From positions 54,948,174-55,012,173 of the forward strand of contig OW121740.1 of NCBI GenBank assembly GCA_933228675.1: a DNA stretch of 64,000 nucleotides, in the 5' to 3' direction. Positions 34,488 through 46,347 of this stretch are shown piece by piece (position 1 is the stretch's first letter; each line of letters starts with the position of its first letter). This stretch comes from Stomorhina lunata (taxonomy: Eukaryota > Arthropoda > Insecta > Diptera > Rhiniidae). The notes beneath the pieces are model-generated. The model saw only the letters and a list, made by a program, of their open reading frames with translations, had not been told where the DNA came from and did no database searches. Made by a program: the position numbers and the translations under genes.

Positions 34488-36680
34488 TATCAAGAATTTG
34501 CGCGTCCTCAAAAGTTATTTAAATGTGCAAAATAAATAATCATTATTGTCTTTGTCTTTGTCATCATCATAATCATTATCATTGATGCTTTTGTATTGTC
34601 ATGTTATTGTTGTTTTTTTATTTCTGAAAATAAAAACCATTACGCATGACCGTAACGGTATTTCAAATTACACAGAACAAAGCAGAGCAAAATATGTTTA
34701 GCCTCCCACCATTGAAATATTTGTATGATTATCTCTCTTAATAAATAGATAACAGAGAGTCAAACTCTGTTGAGTCTATGTATGTGGAAAAAATACTCTT
34801 GATTTCTAACGGTACAATACCATATTTTAATGTATGTGTGTTAAAATATTCTTTTATAAAAATACATCAAGCCTGAGTGTGTGTGTTTGTTTATTCAGTT
34901 TACTGCAATAAACTGTGCATACTTTTAGGCTGAATGTGGAAAACTTTTATCTTTTGTTTTATTTATTTCATTACAACAGCCAATTGTTGCTTCTTCGTTC
35001 ACGTTCAATTCAATGGGCCTATGTGTGTATGTAAATATGTATTGGTGATTTTATTTCTGTATGGGTGTGTGTAAATGTGTGTGTGTGTCTGTGTTTGCCG
35101 CACTTGACGCTTATTTAACAATGTGTTTCAGTTGATCTTCATGTCAGTTGTTGCATACATTTTGGCGTGTTAACACATAAAAATACAGAAATATTTACTA
35201 GCCGTTTTTAAATATTCAAAACGTTCAAATCTTAACGTTTCCAAGTGTTTTATAAATAAAGAAATCTACAGTAAAGTATCAAAATATTACAAAAAAAAAA
35301 AGCCTGCAGCTTTAAACGTTTTTAGTTCATGAAAAATAACAGTGTTTTAAAAAGATATAAAGACAATTTTAAGAATATCCGCTTAAAAATTTAAAAAAGA
35401 TAATAACATAGAAAGAACAAGAAAATAAAATAATTGGTACAAATAAAGAATTTTGTTAATTTTTTAAACAAAAAGGTAGGAAAAATTATTTAAATTTTAG
35501 TATTTTTAAAATTAATAAAAAAAAAAAATTTTGGTAAAATTTTTAGGAATATATCAATATTTAAATATATGTTTTACTAAGTTAGTTAATTTAAGGATCA
35601 AATAAGTCGTTTCTGCAATTGATTCGAATACAAATTTAAAAGATTTTGTTGAAAATTGTGTAGCATAATTTTTTGAGCTCCAAAATAAAATAACCCACTT
35701 TAGAAATGAAAAATAATGAAATGATAGCTTTTAAATCAAATTCTCCATACAAATTTTCTACTATAAAGCATTGATAATTTTATTATTCGTTTATGAATTA
35801 GGAGCTAAGCTTTTAAATGATATCCAGTTTAGATCAGAGTGATAGCATACCTTAAGGAGATTCTATTAAGCATCTATATTATTCTAGAAAATGTTTACCC
35901 ACAAATTAAATTTTGATTTTCTCTCAATAAAATTATCACACTTTATTTAATTTGATTGAACTCATTTCTTATATAAGAAATTATTTAAAAATTAAAAAAA
36001 TAATTTTGACACCGTTTTAAAAGATATTGTAAAAGGATTTCTTAAAATGGTTAATACTTGGAAATTAAATTGTTAACTTTCTGAATCGGTTTTAACAAAT
36101 AAATAAAAATTTTAGATTTATTTTAAAAATTTTAAAATCTTTAGGCCAGTGTTTTTAGATCTTTTTTTTATGACATTCTAGCCAACAGAATTTAAATTAA
36201 TTCGTTTTTGTTTTAAATAAAGTCTTTTAAGGTTTAAGTCCTTAGCGACCAGTAGAATAATACCAAAATAAGATAAGGTAGGCAGACATGTTATACATCA
36301 ATGGAAAGGAAATTTTATGTACTTTTAAGTGAGATTAAATTTTTTTCACAATTTGGAAATCGATTTAAGACTTTTGTCAAAAAAGTGCAACCAGATTAAA
36401 TTTACATAATTTTTTATTTTTTGCATAAATTTCTAAAACTAAATAAAAGGGTGGGTCGATTTTTTTCGTATAGTAAAATCGAAATCTACGCCTAATCCTA
36501 AGAAAGTTTCCCTAAGAAACTAGGTGTCTAAAAGGAAAACATAGCTAGCGCCGCGAGGCCTGAAAATATTCATTTCCTACACATTGAATAGAATTTTGGA
36601 AAAAAATAGTTTTAGATATATTGTAAACTAATGAAGGCAGGTTTCTGAAAGCTCATTTCCTCTTCTCTTACAGTTTCAAA
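34488..36680. other. non-repetitive stretch, possible host sequence
   Basis: No transposable element is recognised here, unlike most of the window. It holds a TCATCATCATAATCATTATC run near 34561, a (TG)n microsatellite at about 35058-35095, and a candidate 5' UTR exon at about 35144-35474. The rest is AT-rich with nothing I can name. Confidence 0.45.
35144..35474 (+). other. candidate non-coding first exon (speculative)
   Basis: TCAGTT at 35144-35149 resembles the arthropod initiator. It is followed by about 330 bp of A-rich sequence without long frames and then AAAAAG|GTAGG at 35474/35475, a fair splice donor. It is the only spot where I suspect a host gene. Supporting evidence is weak. Confidence 0.2.
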
Positions 36681-36681
36681 T

Positions 36682-37230
36682 TTAAACCTGGGCCCTGATT
36701 ACCGCATTCGATATCGATCGAAATCTTAGATATTTTCAACACATTTGTGTAGCATACTTTAAGGATAATCAAAATAATTTAAAAGATACACAGTTTACGT
36801 AATTTTTTTATAGTTATTTGCCAAAAGATGACCAATAGTAAAAGAGTTTTAATTGAACTATATGTTTTTAAAAACGAATCAAAATGGATACATCCCTAAA
36901 GTATACTTCACAATATTTGCTTAAAAGTCTGGGGCCAAATTACCGCATTCGATATCGATCGAAAACTCTGACTTTTAAGCGAATATTGTGAAGTATACTT
37001 TAGGGATGTTGAATGTTACTTCTATGCTTCTATGATTCATTTTTAAAAACATATAGTTCAATTAAAACTCTTTTACTATTGTTCATCTTTTGGCAAATAA
37101 CTTCAAAAAACATAGTAAACTGTGCATCTTTTAAATAATTTTGATTACCCTTAAAGTATGCTATACAAATGTTTTGAAAATTTCTAAAATTTCGATCGAT
37201 ATCGAATGCGGTAATTTGGCCCCAGGGGCC
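36682..37230. repeat. fold-back dimer with CGATATCGATCGAAA ends (family H)
   Basis: ACCGCATTCGATATCGATCG occurs at the left end (about 36698), centre (about 36942), and, inverted, at the right end (about 37193). The halves are inverted copies sharing CATATAGTTCAATTAAAACT and TATACTTTAGGGATG or inverses. The whole can fold about a centre near 36955. Other members lie at 44185-45110, and fragments at 39840 and 43180-43270. Confidence 0.85.
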
Positions 37231-37904
37231 AATGATTTGATAAGTAGTTTAAAAGTTAAAAAATAACTGAAGTTTTAACGCTAAATATCTTGAAACATAA
37301 ATGAGATATTTACACAGTCAAATACAGCTTTAATAGATTTTTTAATTGCTCTTTTCATATGTATAATCAAATATATATATAAACTTAATTTTTTTTTTCC
37401 AAATTGCCATTTGTTTTAGAATTATTTCCCAAAAAAAAACCTACGTAAACCACTGTGCTGCGCAATGAGACAAGGTAATAGGTCCTTGTCTAGTAATATT
37501 AACACATTTAGTACAATAGTTGTTATATTTATTGACTGTTATTAATATAACAGCCTAAAAGTATACAATATGAAATCATTGCCTTTGATATCGGTAGAAA
37601 ACACAGACTTTTTAACAAATCGAGCCCTTAGATTTAAGTAATCGTAATCGACATTCCGTTAAATATCTTTTAAACTAATAGAGATAGCGAATGTGTAAAA
37701 ATCTTTTCGAAAGGTTTATATTTACGAAAGTTATACGGACCAATAGGTTTTACATACAATGGTGCTCAACTTTGGTTCAGTGTAGAGGCCACTGTGATAA
37801 AAATAGACATGTTTTAAAAATTGGTCTAAAACTCCAACTACCCATTGGCCGATTTCTGCATATTGCGCCTCAATCCGCCCAGTAGCTTAAAAGTTACTGA
37901 AGTT
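37231..37904. other. AT-rich non-coding stretch
   Basis: A fragment near 37575-37660 echoes family H wording (GATATCGGTAGAAAACACAG). Otherwise nothing recognised. Confidence 0.4.
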
Positions 37905-39655
37905 GTGTGCCGAATCTTATATACCCACCATTGTTGTATATATATCTACGTTGTATATATATCTATCGTTGTGTTATATATCTACGAGGGTGCAGCAAAT
38001 TCAAAACGTGGACCAAATTGGAAAAAAGTTGTTACGCTAGTTGGTATTGTTGGTAAAATATTTGGAATAACTTCGGTTGCAGTAGCTTTATAGTTCAACA
38101 TTCAAAATTGTGTAATCTAATGCATCTACCATATACATAATCTTAATATGCTGCTTGTACCTCAGAATCTTTTTGATTGTAGATATAAAAAAGGGGATGT
38201 AATATATATATATATATAAGAATTATAGCTAAATGTTGACCGATTGTAACAAAATTTCACACACTGGCTGGTATTTATATAAAGCTTATTTTTGCAAAAT
38301 TTAATGGCATTAGCTGTCACAGTTTATAATTTAACAGCTTTTAAATGGTCCTTGCTAAATATTTTTTGGTTTCCGGGAGTGTTTTTTTATATGAAAGCTA
38401 TAGTCAAATATGGACAGATTCCTATAAAATTTAATATACTAAAATTAAGTCATCATAGCTATTACAATTGTACTCAATTTATCAGCATTCATGTGTTTCC
38501 CAAGGCGGGGTTATATAGAGGCTCTAAATGTGAACCGATTTCGCCCATTTTCAGTACACAACTTTTGTTATATATATATATAATTCCCCAACAACATTCC
38601 AATTGGAACAAGGGGTACTTCTCTCAGACAATGAGCTGCATGCGATTCTATTTTTAGACTCATTGAAAGGGACCTACGTTTTAACGCCGGCTCCGAACGG
38701 CAAATGCATTAGTTAGAGAAGTTTTACATAGCCTAATACTCAATAACCAGTGGCTGAGTTATGAGGTGAACCGTCGCATTTTTTGAAAATTTATTTTTTC
38801 AAGTGAGTCTGACCAGGGATCGAACTTTGGCCTCTGGTATGCTAGGCGGATGACTAACCTGTTATACCACGTCGGTTCACACACAACTTTTGTTACATAT
38901 CAAAAATACTTTTGTAAAATTTTGTCTCTCTAGCTTTTGTAGTTAAGGAGCTGTTGCGCTTTTATTTGACGGACAGACGGACATAAATCCTCTTTTTCTA
39001 TTTGTGTTTTTGTGTTTCTGTAAGTTTTTTATATGGGAGCTATGGTCAAATGGTGACCGATTGAGACACAATTTTGCACACTGGCTAGCATTCACATAAG
39101 ACTTCCTTGTGCTAAATTTAGTGGCCAAAGCTATTACATTATTATTTATTGACATTTAAGTGAATTTCAGGTGGAATTTAGGCTGTTTCAGTAAGTTTTT
39201 TGTATGGAAGCTATAATTAAATGTGAACCGATTCCGATGAAATTTTATATGCTGCCTAGTGCTTATGTAAAACTTCTAGATACCAAATTCTGTCATCAGC
39301 TGTTATAATTTGTCATTTATTAGCAAATAAGCGATTAGTCTAGACGAGGTTATACGGGAGCTATGTTCAAATGTTAACCGATTTTGCCCAATTTCAATAC
39401 CAAAACTTTCTCATAGATGACGAATGTTTCTATTAAGTTTTAGTGAGCTAGCTCCTTTCGTTTAGGCGTTATCGTGATTTCAACAGACAGACGGATAGAC
39501 AGACGGACATCGCTCAATCGCCCTAGAATTTCATAAGGATTCAGAATATATATCGTTTTTGATTTTTGAGCCAATATTAAGGAAATTACAAACGGAATGA
39601 TAATCTCAATATACCCCCCATTCTTTTTGATGGTGGGTATAAAAACTTCACATAC
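37905..39655 (+). mobile_element. mini-me-related element, second subfamily
   Basis: It starts near TTATATACCCACCATTG and ends GATGGTGGGTATAAAAA. It contains (TA)-rich runs at 37935-37990 and 38205-38220, and ACAGACAGACGGATAGACAG followed by ACGGACATCG at 39483-39512. The inner phrase GTTTTTTATATGGGAGCTA repeats several times. A SINE (38571-38880) is inserted. Similar in plan to the main mini-me-like family but different in wording. Confidence 0.55.
38571..38880 (-). mobile_element. tRNA-derived SINE (family 1), complete copy
   Basis: 310 bp flanked by the 15-bp duplication ACACAACTTTTGTTA (38556-38570 and 38881-38895). The minus-strand head reads GTGAACCGACGTGGTATAAC, with A box TGGTATAACAGGTTAGTC and B box AAGTTCGATCCCTGG. 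The plus-strand left end is a TA-rich tail. These are the marks of a pol III-transcribed SINE moved by a LINE. Confidence 0.9.
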
Positions 39656-40252
39656 AATACTTTGCACCATAACTTCTAAACCATTTGGAAAAAATTTAAT
39701 TTCATAGTTTGTCGAAAGTAGAAAACTAACAAAGAACAAAAATGTTATGCACAAAAACCTTCCCCGTTTTTTGGTTAATTAAGATTTTTTGTCGCTTACG
39801 ATCAACATTTTTCCTGTCGCTTGCGATCATTTTAATCTAAGGTCTTGAAATATTTTCTAGCATACTTTAGGGATCTTCGAAATTATTTCTGTTATAAAAA
39901 GTTTAATAAAATTTTATATCTTACATTCCTTTTTGGGCCAATGTCAAAAAAAACTAGTTTTGAGAAAATTAGAAATTAAATTTTTAAAAGATTTTGTTTT
40001 ATTTAAAACTCAGCTAATTTCCAAGTTTCGCTCATAAAATTTGGGTTAGACATGTATTATGATCCTATAGAGGGCATGGTAAAATCAATTCTTTGAAAAA
40101 GATCCAAATTAAGAAAAAAAAAATATGACATTTACCACTAACTAAATTTTACATTTGATATTTTTTCAGTGACATTGGCCTTAATACTAGGAAATATTGA
40201 CAAAAAAAAAAACAATTATATTTATCAACTATTTGTTATGTTACTACAAATA

Positions 40253-41470
40253 CGAGGGCGGTTCGGAAACTTCTTAGCCTACCAATGAAAGAGAATAGTT
40301 AGTTTTTCAAAAATACACTTAGTCCAACGCTTTTCTAGCAATTCTATCCCTTGATTAAAATAGTTTTCCTCAATATCTTCAAAATAGTGGTTTACAGCTG
40401 TAATTGCATCTTCATTTGGGATAAAACGCTTGCCAGCAAGGAATTTTTGTAGATTTGGGAATAGGTAAAAGTCACTGGGAGCTAAATCAGGAGAATAACG
40501 TGGGTGGTCAAGCAACTCGTACTTTAATTCGTTGATTTTAGCCATCGTTAAAACACTCTTGTGCGCTGGTGCGTTATCTTGAGGAAAAATTATTTTTTTG
40601 TGTTGTAAGCCAGGACGTTTTTCTCGAATTTGTACATTTAATTGATCCAAAAGGTTACAATAGTACTCTGAATTTATTGTTTTACCCTTTTGCAGATAGT
40701 CAATCAATAAAATACCTTTGAAGTCCCAAAAAACCGTTGCCATAACCTTACCAGCCGATTTAATTGCTTTTGCCTTCTTTGGGGCACTTCCTCCAGCTTC
40801 AGTCCATTGTTTGGATGGTTCCTTTGTCTCTGGAGTAAAGTGGTGGATCCATGTCTCATCAACAGTTATGAAACGACGTTTAAAATCCATTTTATTTCGC
40901 TTAAAACGATCCAAACAAGCTTGAGAAATGTTCATTCTTATGCGTTTTTGGTCGACTGTTAGCAAATGCGGCACCCATCTTGCAGAAAGCTTTTTCATCT
41001 GTAGTTCTTCATGCAAAATGAAATGGACTCGATCATTTGAGATGCCCATGATATTAGCTATTTCACGCACTTTTATTCGTCGATGCACTTGGCACTTTGG
41101 CTACAATTTCTGTTGTTGTTGCTGTTTTTGGACGTCCGCTACGTGGTTCATCTTCAACCCAATTTTTTACTGTTGCATATGAAGGATCACTTTCACCTAA
41201 CACATTCACCATGTCATTATGAATTTCTTGTCCCAATAAACTTTTTTTTATGTAAATATTTAATGACACCACGTATTTCTAATTTTTCCATTGTAAAAAA
41301 TAGCGGATGTTTCTTTTGTGAACACCTGTTTCTATATGAAGGAGTTACCAGATCGAAACAAAATTTAACATGTGTTTATAGCAGAGATGGAAGTTTCAAA
41401 AAACACTTAACTTTTTTCTGTTTGTACCACGCTTTTTGTGCTAAGCTAAGGAGTTTCCGAACCGCCCTCG
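40253..41470 (-). mobile_element. mariner transposon
   Basis: 1218 bp with ends CGAGGGCGGTTCGGAAACTT and AGTTTCCGAACCGCCCTCG, inverted with about two mismatches over 30 bp, flanked by TA (40251-40252 and 41471-41472). The sequence either side is continuous family G repeat. Confidence 0.95.
40279..41291 (-). pseudogene. mariner transposase, D,D34D, broken near the N terminus
   Basis: A 269-codon minus-strand frame (41088-40279) covers the linker and full catalytic domain. FITVDETWIHHF has Asp 1, FPQDNAPAHKS has Asp 2, and YSPDLAPSDFYLF has Asp 3 at about 34 residues' distance. The N-terminal DNA-binding half starts at 41291 (MEKLEIRGVIKYLHKK) and slips frame in an A8 run near 41245. It has lost about ten residues where KNWV joins EDEPRSGRPK, and slips frame again near 41085. 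Intact mariners are about 345 residues. It needs three repairs, so this copy is inactive, but its ends could still be mobilised. Confidence 0.93.
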
Positions 41471-42020
41471 TATTATTGAATTTAGAGGATATATGTATAT
41501 ATCTAATAACTTATAACATATATATGTAATAAGATATGGTATAAAATTGCTAAAAAAAAAATGTGAAATTAATTGTTGACATTGGCCCTTTTAGCATTTA
41601 GATTTTATTAAAAAAAAAAAAAATTGTTAGTGAAAAAAGGGCTAATGTCAACATTGGCCCTTTTAGCACTAACAATTTTAGATGAGTTTGGAGTGACATT
41701 GGCCCTTAAATTTCTTATGAAGCTGTTCTGGGATGAGCTTAAGATTGGCTGTAGGAACAAAATACCCAGTAAAACTTTTCATTACCAAATAATGAGTTAA
41801 ACAGTTAAACTATTGAACACGAACTACTTACTCATTCGCTGTTTAAGTCATTACATTAACATGGGGATGTCATTGGAGGCAAGTACTTACCAATTGCAGA
41901 AAAGTAATGACTTGGGTAAGCAATTTGAAAGCAACAACAACAACAACAGCAACAACTTTTTTGTTGTTGTTTTATTAAAAACATATATTTTTAAACGAAA
42001 TACAAAATTTTTTTTATGAT

Positions 42021-42088
42021 CCCATGGGGGCTCGAACCCAGACCCTCCGACTGCTAGGCAGAGACTCTTCCACTGAGCTACTTCATTT
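42021..42088 (-). other. tRNA-like module
   Basis: Minus strand: GTAGCTCAGTGGAAGAG fits an A box and GGGTTCGAGCCCC a B box at normal tRNA spacing, with an anticodon-arm-like CTCTGCCTAGCAGTCGGAG between. The acceptor and T stems pair poorly, so I call it a pseudo-tRNA within a repeat rather than a working tRNA gene. Confidence 0.6.
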
Positions 42089-42903
42089 GTTGAAAACTTA
42101 GCAGCTTATAATTAATATAAACAATTTTTATTTTTAGATCCAAAATCATGTGAAAATAACTTTGTTTTTCCCTGCTTTTTTTGCTTTGTTGTAATTTTTG
42201 GAAAAATATTTTTATACGATTTTTTGTAATTATTTTAAAACTTTTTTAAAATTATTTTAAAACTTAAACAATTTAAATCTTCTTTTTTGTATAAGTTTTT
42301 ACATAAGATTGACTCTTACTTACTTAAATGTTACAACCTGTTAAGGTCAAAGTCCGAGCATATTTTAGAATTCCATGGATTTCGATCTTGTGCGAATATT
42401 CTCCAATTTTATAGGCCGAGCTTTGAAAAATGTTTCTCTACTTGGTCTTTCTATCGAAGTTTCGGACATCCTTCTCTAACATTAGGTAGTGGGACATTTC
42501 AATTCTAATTTTATTATCTTCATTGTATTTTTTTTCAAGAGAGGGTTACTAGCCCGTAATCCTAACCCATTTTTATCGATCTTATGGGACAACTCTCGGA
42601 ACATGTTAACTCACAATATTAATGGGTGTTAAACTAGCTCCCCGGGTGATACCATGAGGAGGTGTGTGTCCACAATTGAGATGAAGGATGACCCAGATAA
42701 GTTGGGCTTACCAAGTTAAGACCAATTAGAATCGTGTTTGGTATTCAACATCCCCTACATAATCAAAATTGACTCATGGTGGTATTTTTTCATTAACGTG
42801 AGTTAATTTTACAAATTTTTTTTACAGAAGATAATATTTAAGTTCTTAAAATTCAAAAATCATTTAAAAAGACTCTTTTAATAAAAAAAAAACTTAAAAA
42901 AAA

Positions 42904-42975
42904 TTGTTGCCCTTGGTGGGATTTGAACCGGGGCCATTCAGTTTAAATTACCATCTTAATTACAAATAAGTACTT
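42904..42975 (-). other. tRNA-like module (B-box half)
   Basis: Minus strand CGGTTCAAATCCCACCAAGG is a good B box; the A box is weak. The same module occurs on the plus strand at 63195-63253. Confidence 0.5.
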
Positions 42976-43155
42976 CTGTAATAACTTATTATTTATTCGG
43001 ATTGTATGTTGTAGTCGTTACAAGGTAACCAGTTATCAGAGTACTTGCCATTACCAAAGTTTTGCTGGGTAAAAGAGAGTAAAAAGAGGAACCTAATGCA
43101 ATGACTAACTCAAAACATCCAAAAACTGACATTGGCCCTTTTAGCACCAAGCCAC

Positions 43156-44184
43156 AGATATAGTAGTAAACTTTATATATTATAAATTAATTAGATTTTC
43201 CTAAAAATATGCTAAACAAATGTTTCTAAAATATGTGAGATTTTCAACGACATCAAATGCGGTGATTAGGCCCCCGTATATTAACCGTTTTTATATTGAA
43301 AATTTAATTAATGTAAATTCAAAATAACTCCAAACCAGAAACATACGAGTAAATACTTGAACACAATTAAAAACAAATTAATCACCTTAAAAATAGTGAA
43401 AAAAAAAAAACATAAAATTAACAAACACGTGGGCAATTAATTAAATATGTTACGACTTCTAATAATTGTAAACATCTTAAATAAACTTCTTTAAAAAACA
43501 AAAAATATTTTTGTGTATCAATTGGTAGATGATTTTTCTTTCATTGCCAGTCAAATCTAGTAGCCTTATCTAATTGAGCACGAGTCAAACGCAATTTTCA
43601 TTGAGGCAATAATTGGATTTGATACTTTCTATTGTGGGCCGATGATTGTGATGCAAACAATTTTACATCCCCAGACAGATTTGAATACTAAAAAAATGGC
43701 GAGCAGTTTGAAAAAATAAAATGCTTAATAGAGGAAGGTAAATATTTTTGACTTATGATGATTTGAGGTATCACCATAACTAAAACACAAAATTAAATTA
43801 TACAATAATTCTGTAAAAAATTGAGTTTTCTTTAATTTATAGTTTTAAGTAAATCGTACTTAAAAATTAAAATTTTTGAAAAAGAGAAATTTAATGACAT
43901 AAGTCATATCCTTTTCAACGCTTTCATGTTTGAGTGACATTTACATGTGCCTTGTTACAATGACAAAACACATGTTAATTTCACTCATTTATCAAAAATC
44001 TTTGAATCTGGGTCTTTAAATCGAAATATAATATATTAACGAAATATTTGTAGAATATTCGTACTTTTGGGACAATCTAAATAATTCATTAGCATTTAAA
44101 GTCTACTACATTTTATGCTTTTTTACCAAAATATGTTCAATAAAGTGTTTTATTTAAACTGTTTTTTAAACTTTTAAATCGCCA
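43156..44184. other. AT-rich non-coding stretch
   Basis: A family H fragment occurs at 43180-43270 (ATTTTCAACGACATCAAATG plus CGGTGATTAGG). The rest shows nothing I recognise. Confidence 0.4.
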
Positions 44185-45110
44185 AATCACCGCATTCGAT
44201 ATCGATCGAAAACTAAGAGTTTTGAACATATTGTTAAACATACCTTAGGGATTTTCAAAATAGTTTGTTTTGCTAAAAGTTTTAAAAAAATTGATATCTA
44301 AACATATATGTAAGTTTGTTTGTGAAGACATTTAGTTTAAATAAAATCCTTTTATTATCAGGGAACTTTTCACAAATAAGTTTCAATGTAGTGAACCTTA
44401 TATGTTATATAATATTTATATTATCCTAAAAGTATGATACACAAAGCGACGATGGCCCCAGTTATTCTTCAATTTTTTTTGAACCTATGGCAAAATCACC
44501 ATATTTGATATCGATTGGAAACATATACTTTTTAGAAAATATTTTGTAGCATACTTTATGGATGTTCAAAATTATTTTTGTTACAAAATATCTGTGGCTT
44601 GGTGCTAAAAGGGCCAATGTCAAAAAAACTAGTTTTGAGAAAATTAGAAATGAATTTTTTATAATATTCAGCTAATTTCCACGTTTCGCTTATAAACTTT
44701 GGGTTAGACATGTATTATGATCATATAGAGGGCATGGTAAAATCAATTCTTTGAACAAGATCCAAATTAAGAAAACAGTTATGACATTGGCCCTTTTAGC
44801 ACTAACTAATTTTTACATTTTTTGTTTTTTTCTGTGACATTGGCCATTTTACAAGAAAATATTGACAAAATAAAATAAATATTTAGTTTATCCTCTCAGA
44901 TTTCGATCGATATCGAAAGTGACAATTAAGCCCCAGTTATGCTTCCCATTTTTCTTAACCTGTGGCAAAATCAATAAATTTGATATCGATTGGAAACACA
45001 TACTTTCTAGCAAATATTTTGTAGCATACTTTATGGATGTTCAAAATTATTTCTGTTACAAAATATGTTCATTTGTTTGTAAAAACATATAGCTTTAAGT
45101 TTTTCACTAT
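44185..45110. repeat. family H fold-back copies with a family G insertion
   Basis: CACCGCATTCGATATCGATC at 44188, GATATCGATTGGAAACATAT at 44506 and 44979, and the inverse TTTCGATCGATATCGAAAG near 44902. CTTTATGGATGTTCAAAATT occurs twice (44549, 45028). A family G copy (44588-44880) lies directly after GTTACAAAATA, a point that is continuous in the second repeat. Confidence 0.7.
44588..44880 (+). mobile_element. family G element, short copy
   Basis: It starts TGTGGCTTGGTGCTAAAA and contains TAGAGGGCATGGTAAAATCA and GACATTGGCCCTTTTAGCAC. It is inserted in a family H repeat. Confidence 0.7.
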
Positions 45111-45149
45111 TTTCAATTAAAACTATAAAATTCTGGAAACTATATATTA

Positions 45150-46085
45150 TGCCTAATCTAGTCAAGTGGACAATTTTCGGAGAAAATAGCAATAACTCCA
45201 AAACTATTGCATGATTTTTGGTTTTTATGACTTTGTGGTTTTAAATTTGCTAAAACCAAAAATAATCCCATTTTTCCCATACATATCAAAAATGCAGTTA
45301 AAAAACTTTGGACCTGTTGAGCGTCCAAAATAACGGCCGGCACTTCTCACCATTCACCATTTGTATGAGGAAAAATGGAAGAATTTAATTTAAATAAGGG
45401 TATATTTTAACCAATAAAGATAATAGAATCCAAAACAGAACTTAACTGCATTCGGCAAATTCATAAAATTAAAAAATCCATGAATTAATTTTGAAGTTAT
45501 GCAGCAGAAAGTTTTTACTTTAAGAAAAAAATTAGGTATTTTGAAAATTATGGAAAATCAGGGGCCCTTTTCTCTTTTCCGATTGAGTTTAAATTTTTTA
45601 ATATTTTGACAAAACTCAGCTTTTAAGTACTTACAGCCATGAAAATCGAAATTTTGACCATTGAACCCGATGAAAAAACAATTTTAACAAAAAGTTTTAG
45701 CATATGTTTTTCATAGACTAGGCAATAATATTTAGTATTAGTTCCATTAAAACTAAACTTAAGTAAAATTTACCATACATATACTTAAATCATGTCCAAA
45801 GATTTACTTTTCGCGAAATTCAAATTAAACGTACGGCGAAACCGTATTAGATATCTATCTAAATTTTCTGAATTTTATGACCCTATATGTCCATTTTAAT
45901 ACGCCTATGAAAAAATTTTATTTTTTTAATATTTGTTTAACAAAACTTTCAAAAACCTAAAAAGTGAGTTTTGAAACCTTTGAAAACCTTAAAAAGAATT
46001 TGATTGATTATATTGAATTCAGTATTTTTTAAAAAATTATCTGTTAAATATCGAATGCACAATCGGCCAAAGACTAAAAAAATCG
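45150..46085. mobile_element. diverged family F copy
   Basis: Wording parallels 21700-22540 (AAGTAAAATTTACCATACAT, ACGTACGGCGAAACCGT, then GATATCTATCTAAATTTTCT), with extensive change. The right arm is not clear. Confidence 0.5.
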
Positions 46086-46347
46086 AAGAGAAAAATTAAA
46101 TTTTTTATTTTTGAAATTAAATAACTTAGAAACCATAAAAGTTTTTATGGCGAAGTAAGCATGTTTTTTCTTCGTTTCTCCAAATTCATTCCAAAATGTT
46201 AAAATTTTGGGCAATAATTGAAAGAGCTTTTTAACTTCTGAGGTGGGATACTTTGACGCCCTGTGAAAATGCAAAACCCCTTAACAATTTTCTCATACTT
46301 CTTCAGTTTTATATAGACAAAAAAATTTTTAAAAATTTTGAAATTTG

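Larger units (their letters stand above)
41768..43072. mobile_element. TIR element with CCCAGYAAAACTTT ends and two tRNA-like modules
   Basis: The left end CCCAGTAAAACTTTTCATTA and the right end GTAATGGCAAGTAC, inverted, with AAAGTTTTGCTGGG, are flanked by TA. A second copy in inverse orientation starts at 63091 and runs out of the window; a diverged fragment lies at 11430-11815. The frame of 73 codons at 42287-42508 recurs in the second copy only because the copies are similar, and I do not regard it as a gene. tRNA-like segments lie near each end. Confidence 0.65.
39930..43155 (+). mobile_element. family G element interrupted by mariner and a TIR element
   Basis: It starts GGGCCAATGTCAAAAAAAAC and ends GACATTGGCCCTTTTAGCAC plus CAAGCCACAG. 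The central region matches 29984-30444 in inverse order. The motif CATTGGCCCTTTTAGCAC recurs at 41585, 41660 and 43133, so the ends seem to have multiplied. Mariner (40253-41470) and a TIR element (41768-43072) are inserted. Confidence 0.6.

Noticed and set aside
41083..41529. A 148-codon plus-strand frame
   Set aside because: It is antisense to the mariner transposase N terminus and runs across the mariner end.
42021..42088. Functional tRNA gene
   Set aside because: A and B boxes are good, but acceptor and T stems pair poorly and the segment is part of a dispersed repeat.
42287..42508. A 73-codon frame conserved at 63614-63835
   Set aside because: The two loci are close copies of one repeat, so shared frames are expected. 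There are no domains, and the diverged third copy at 11430 does not keep the frame.
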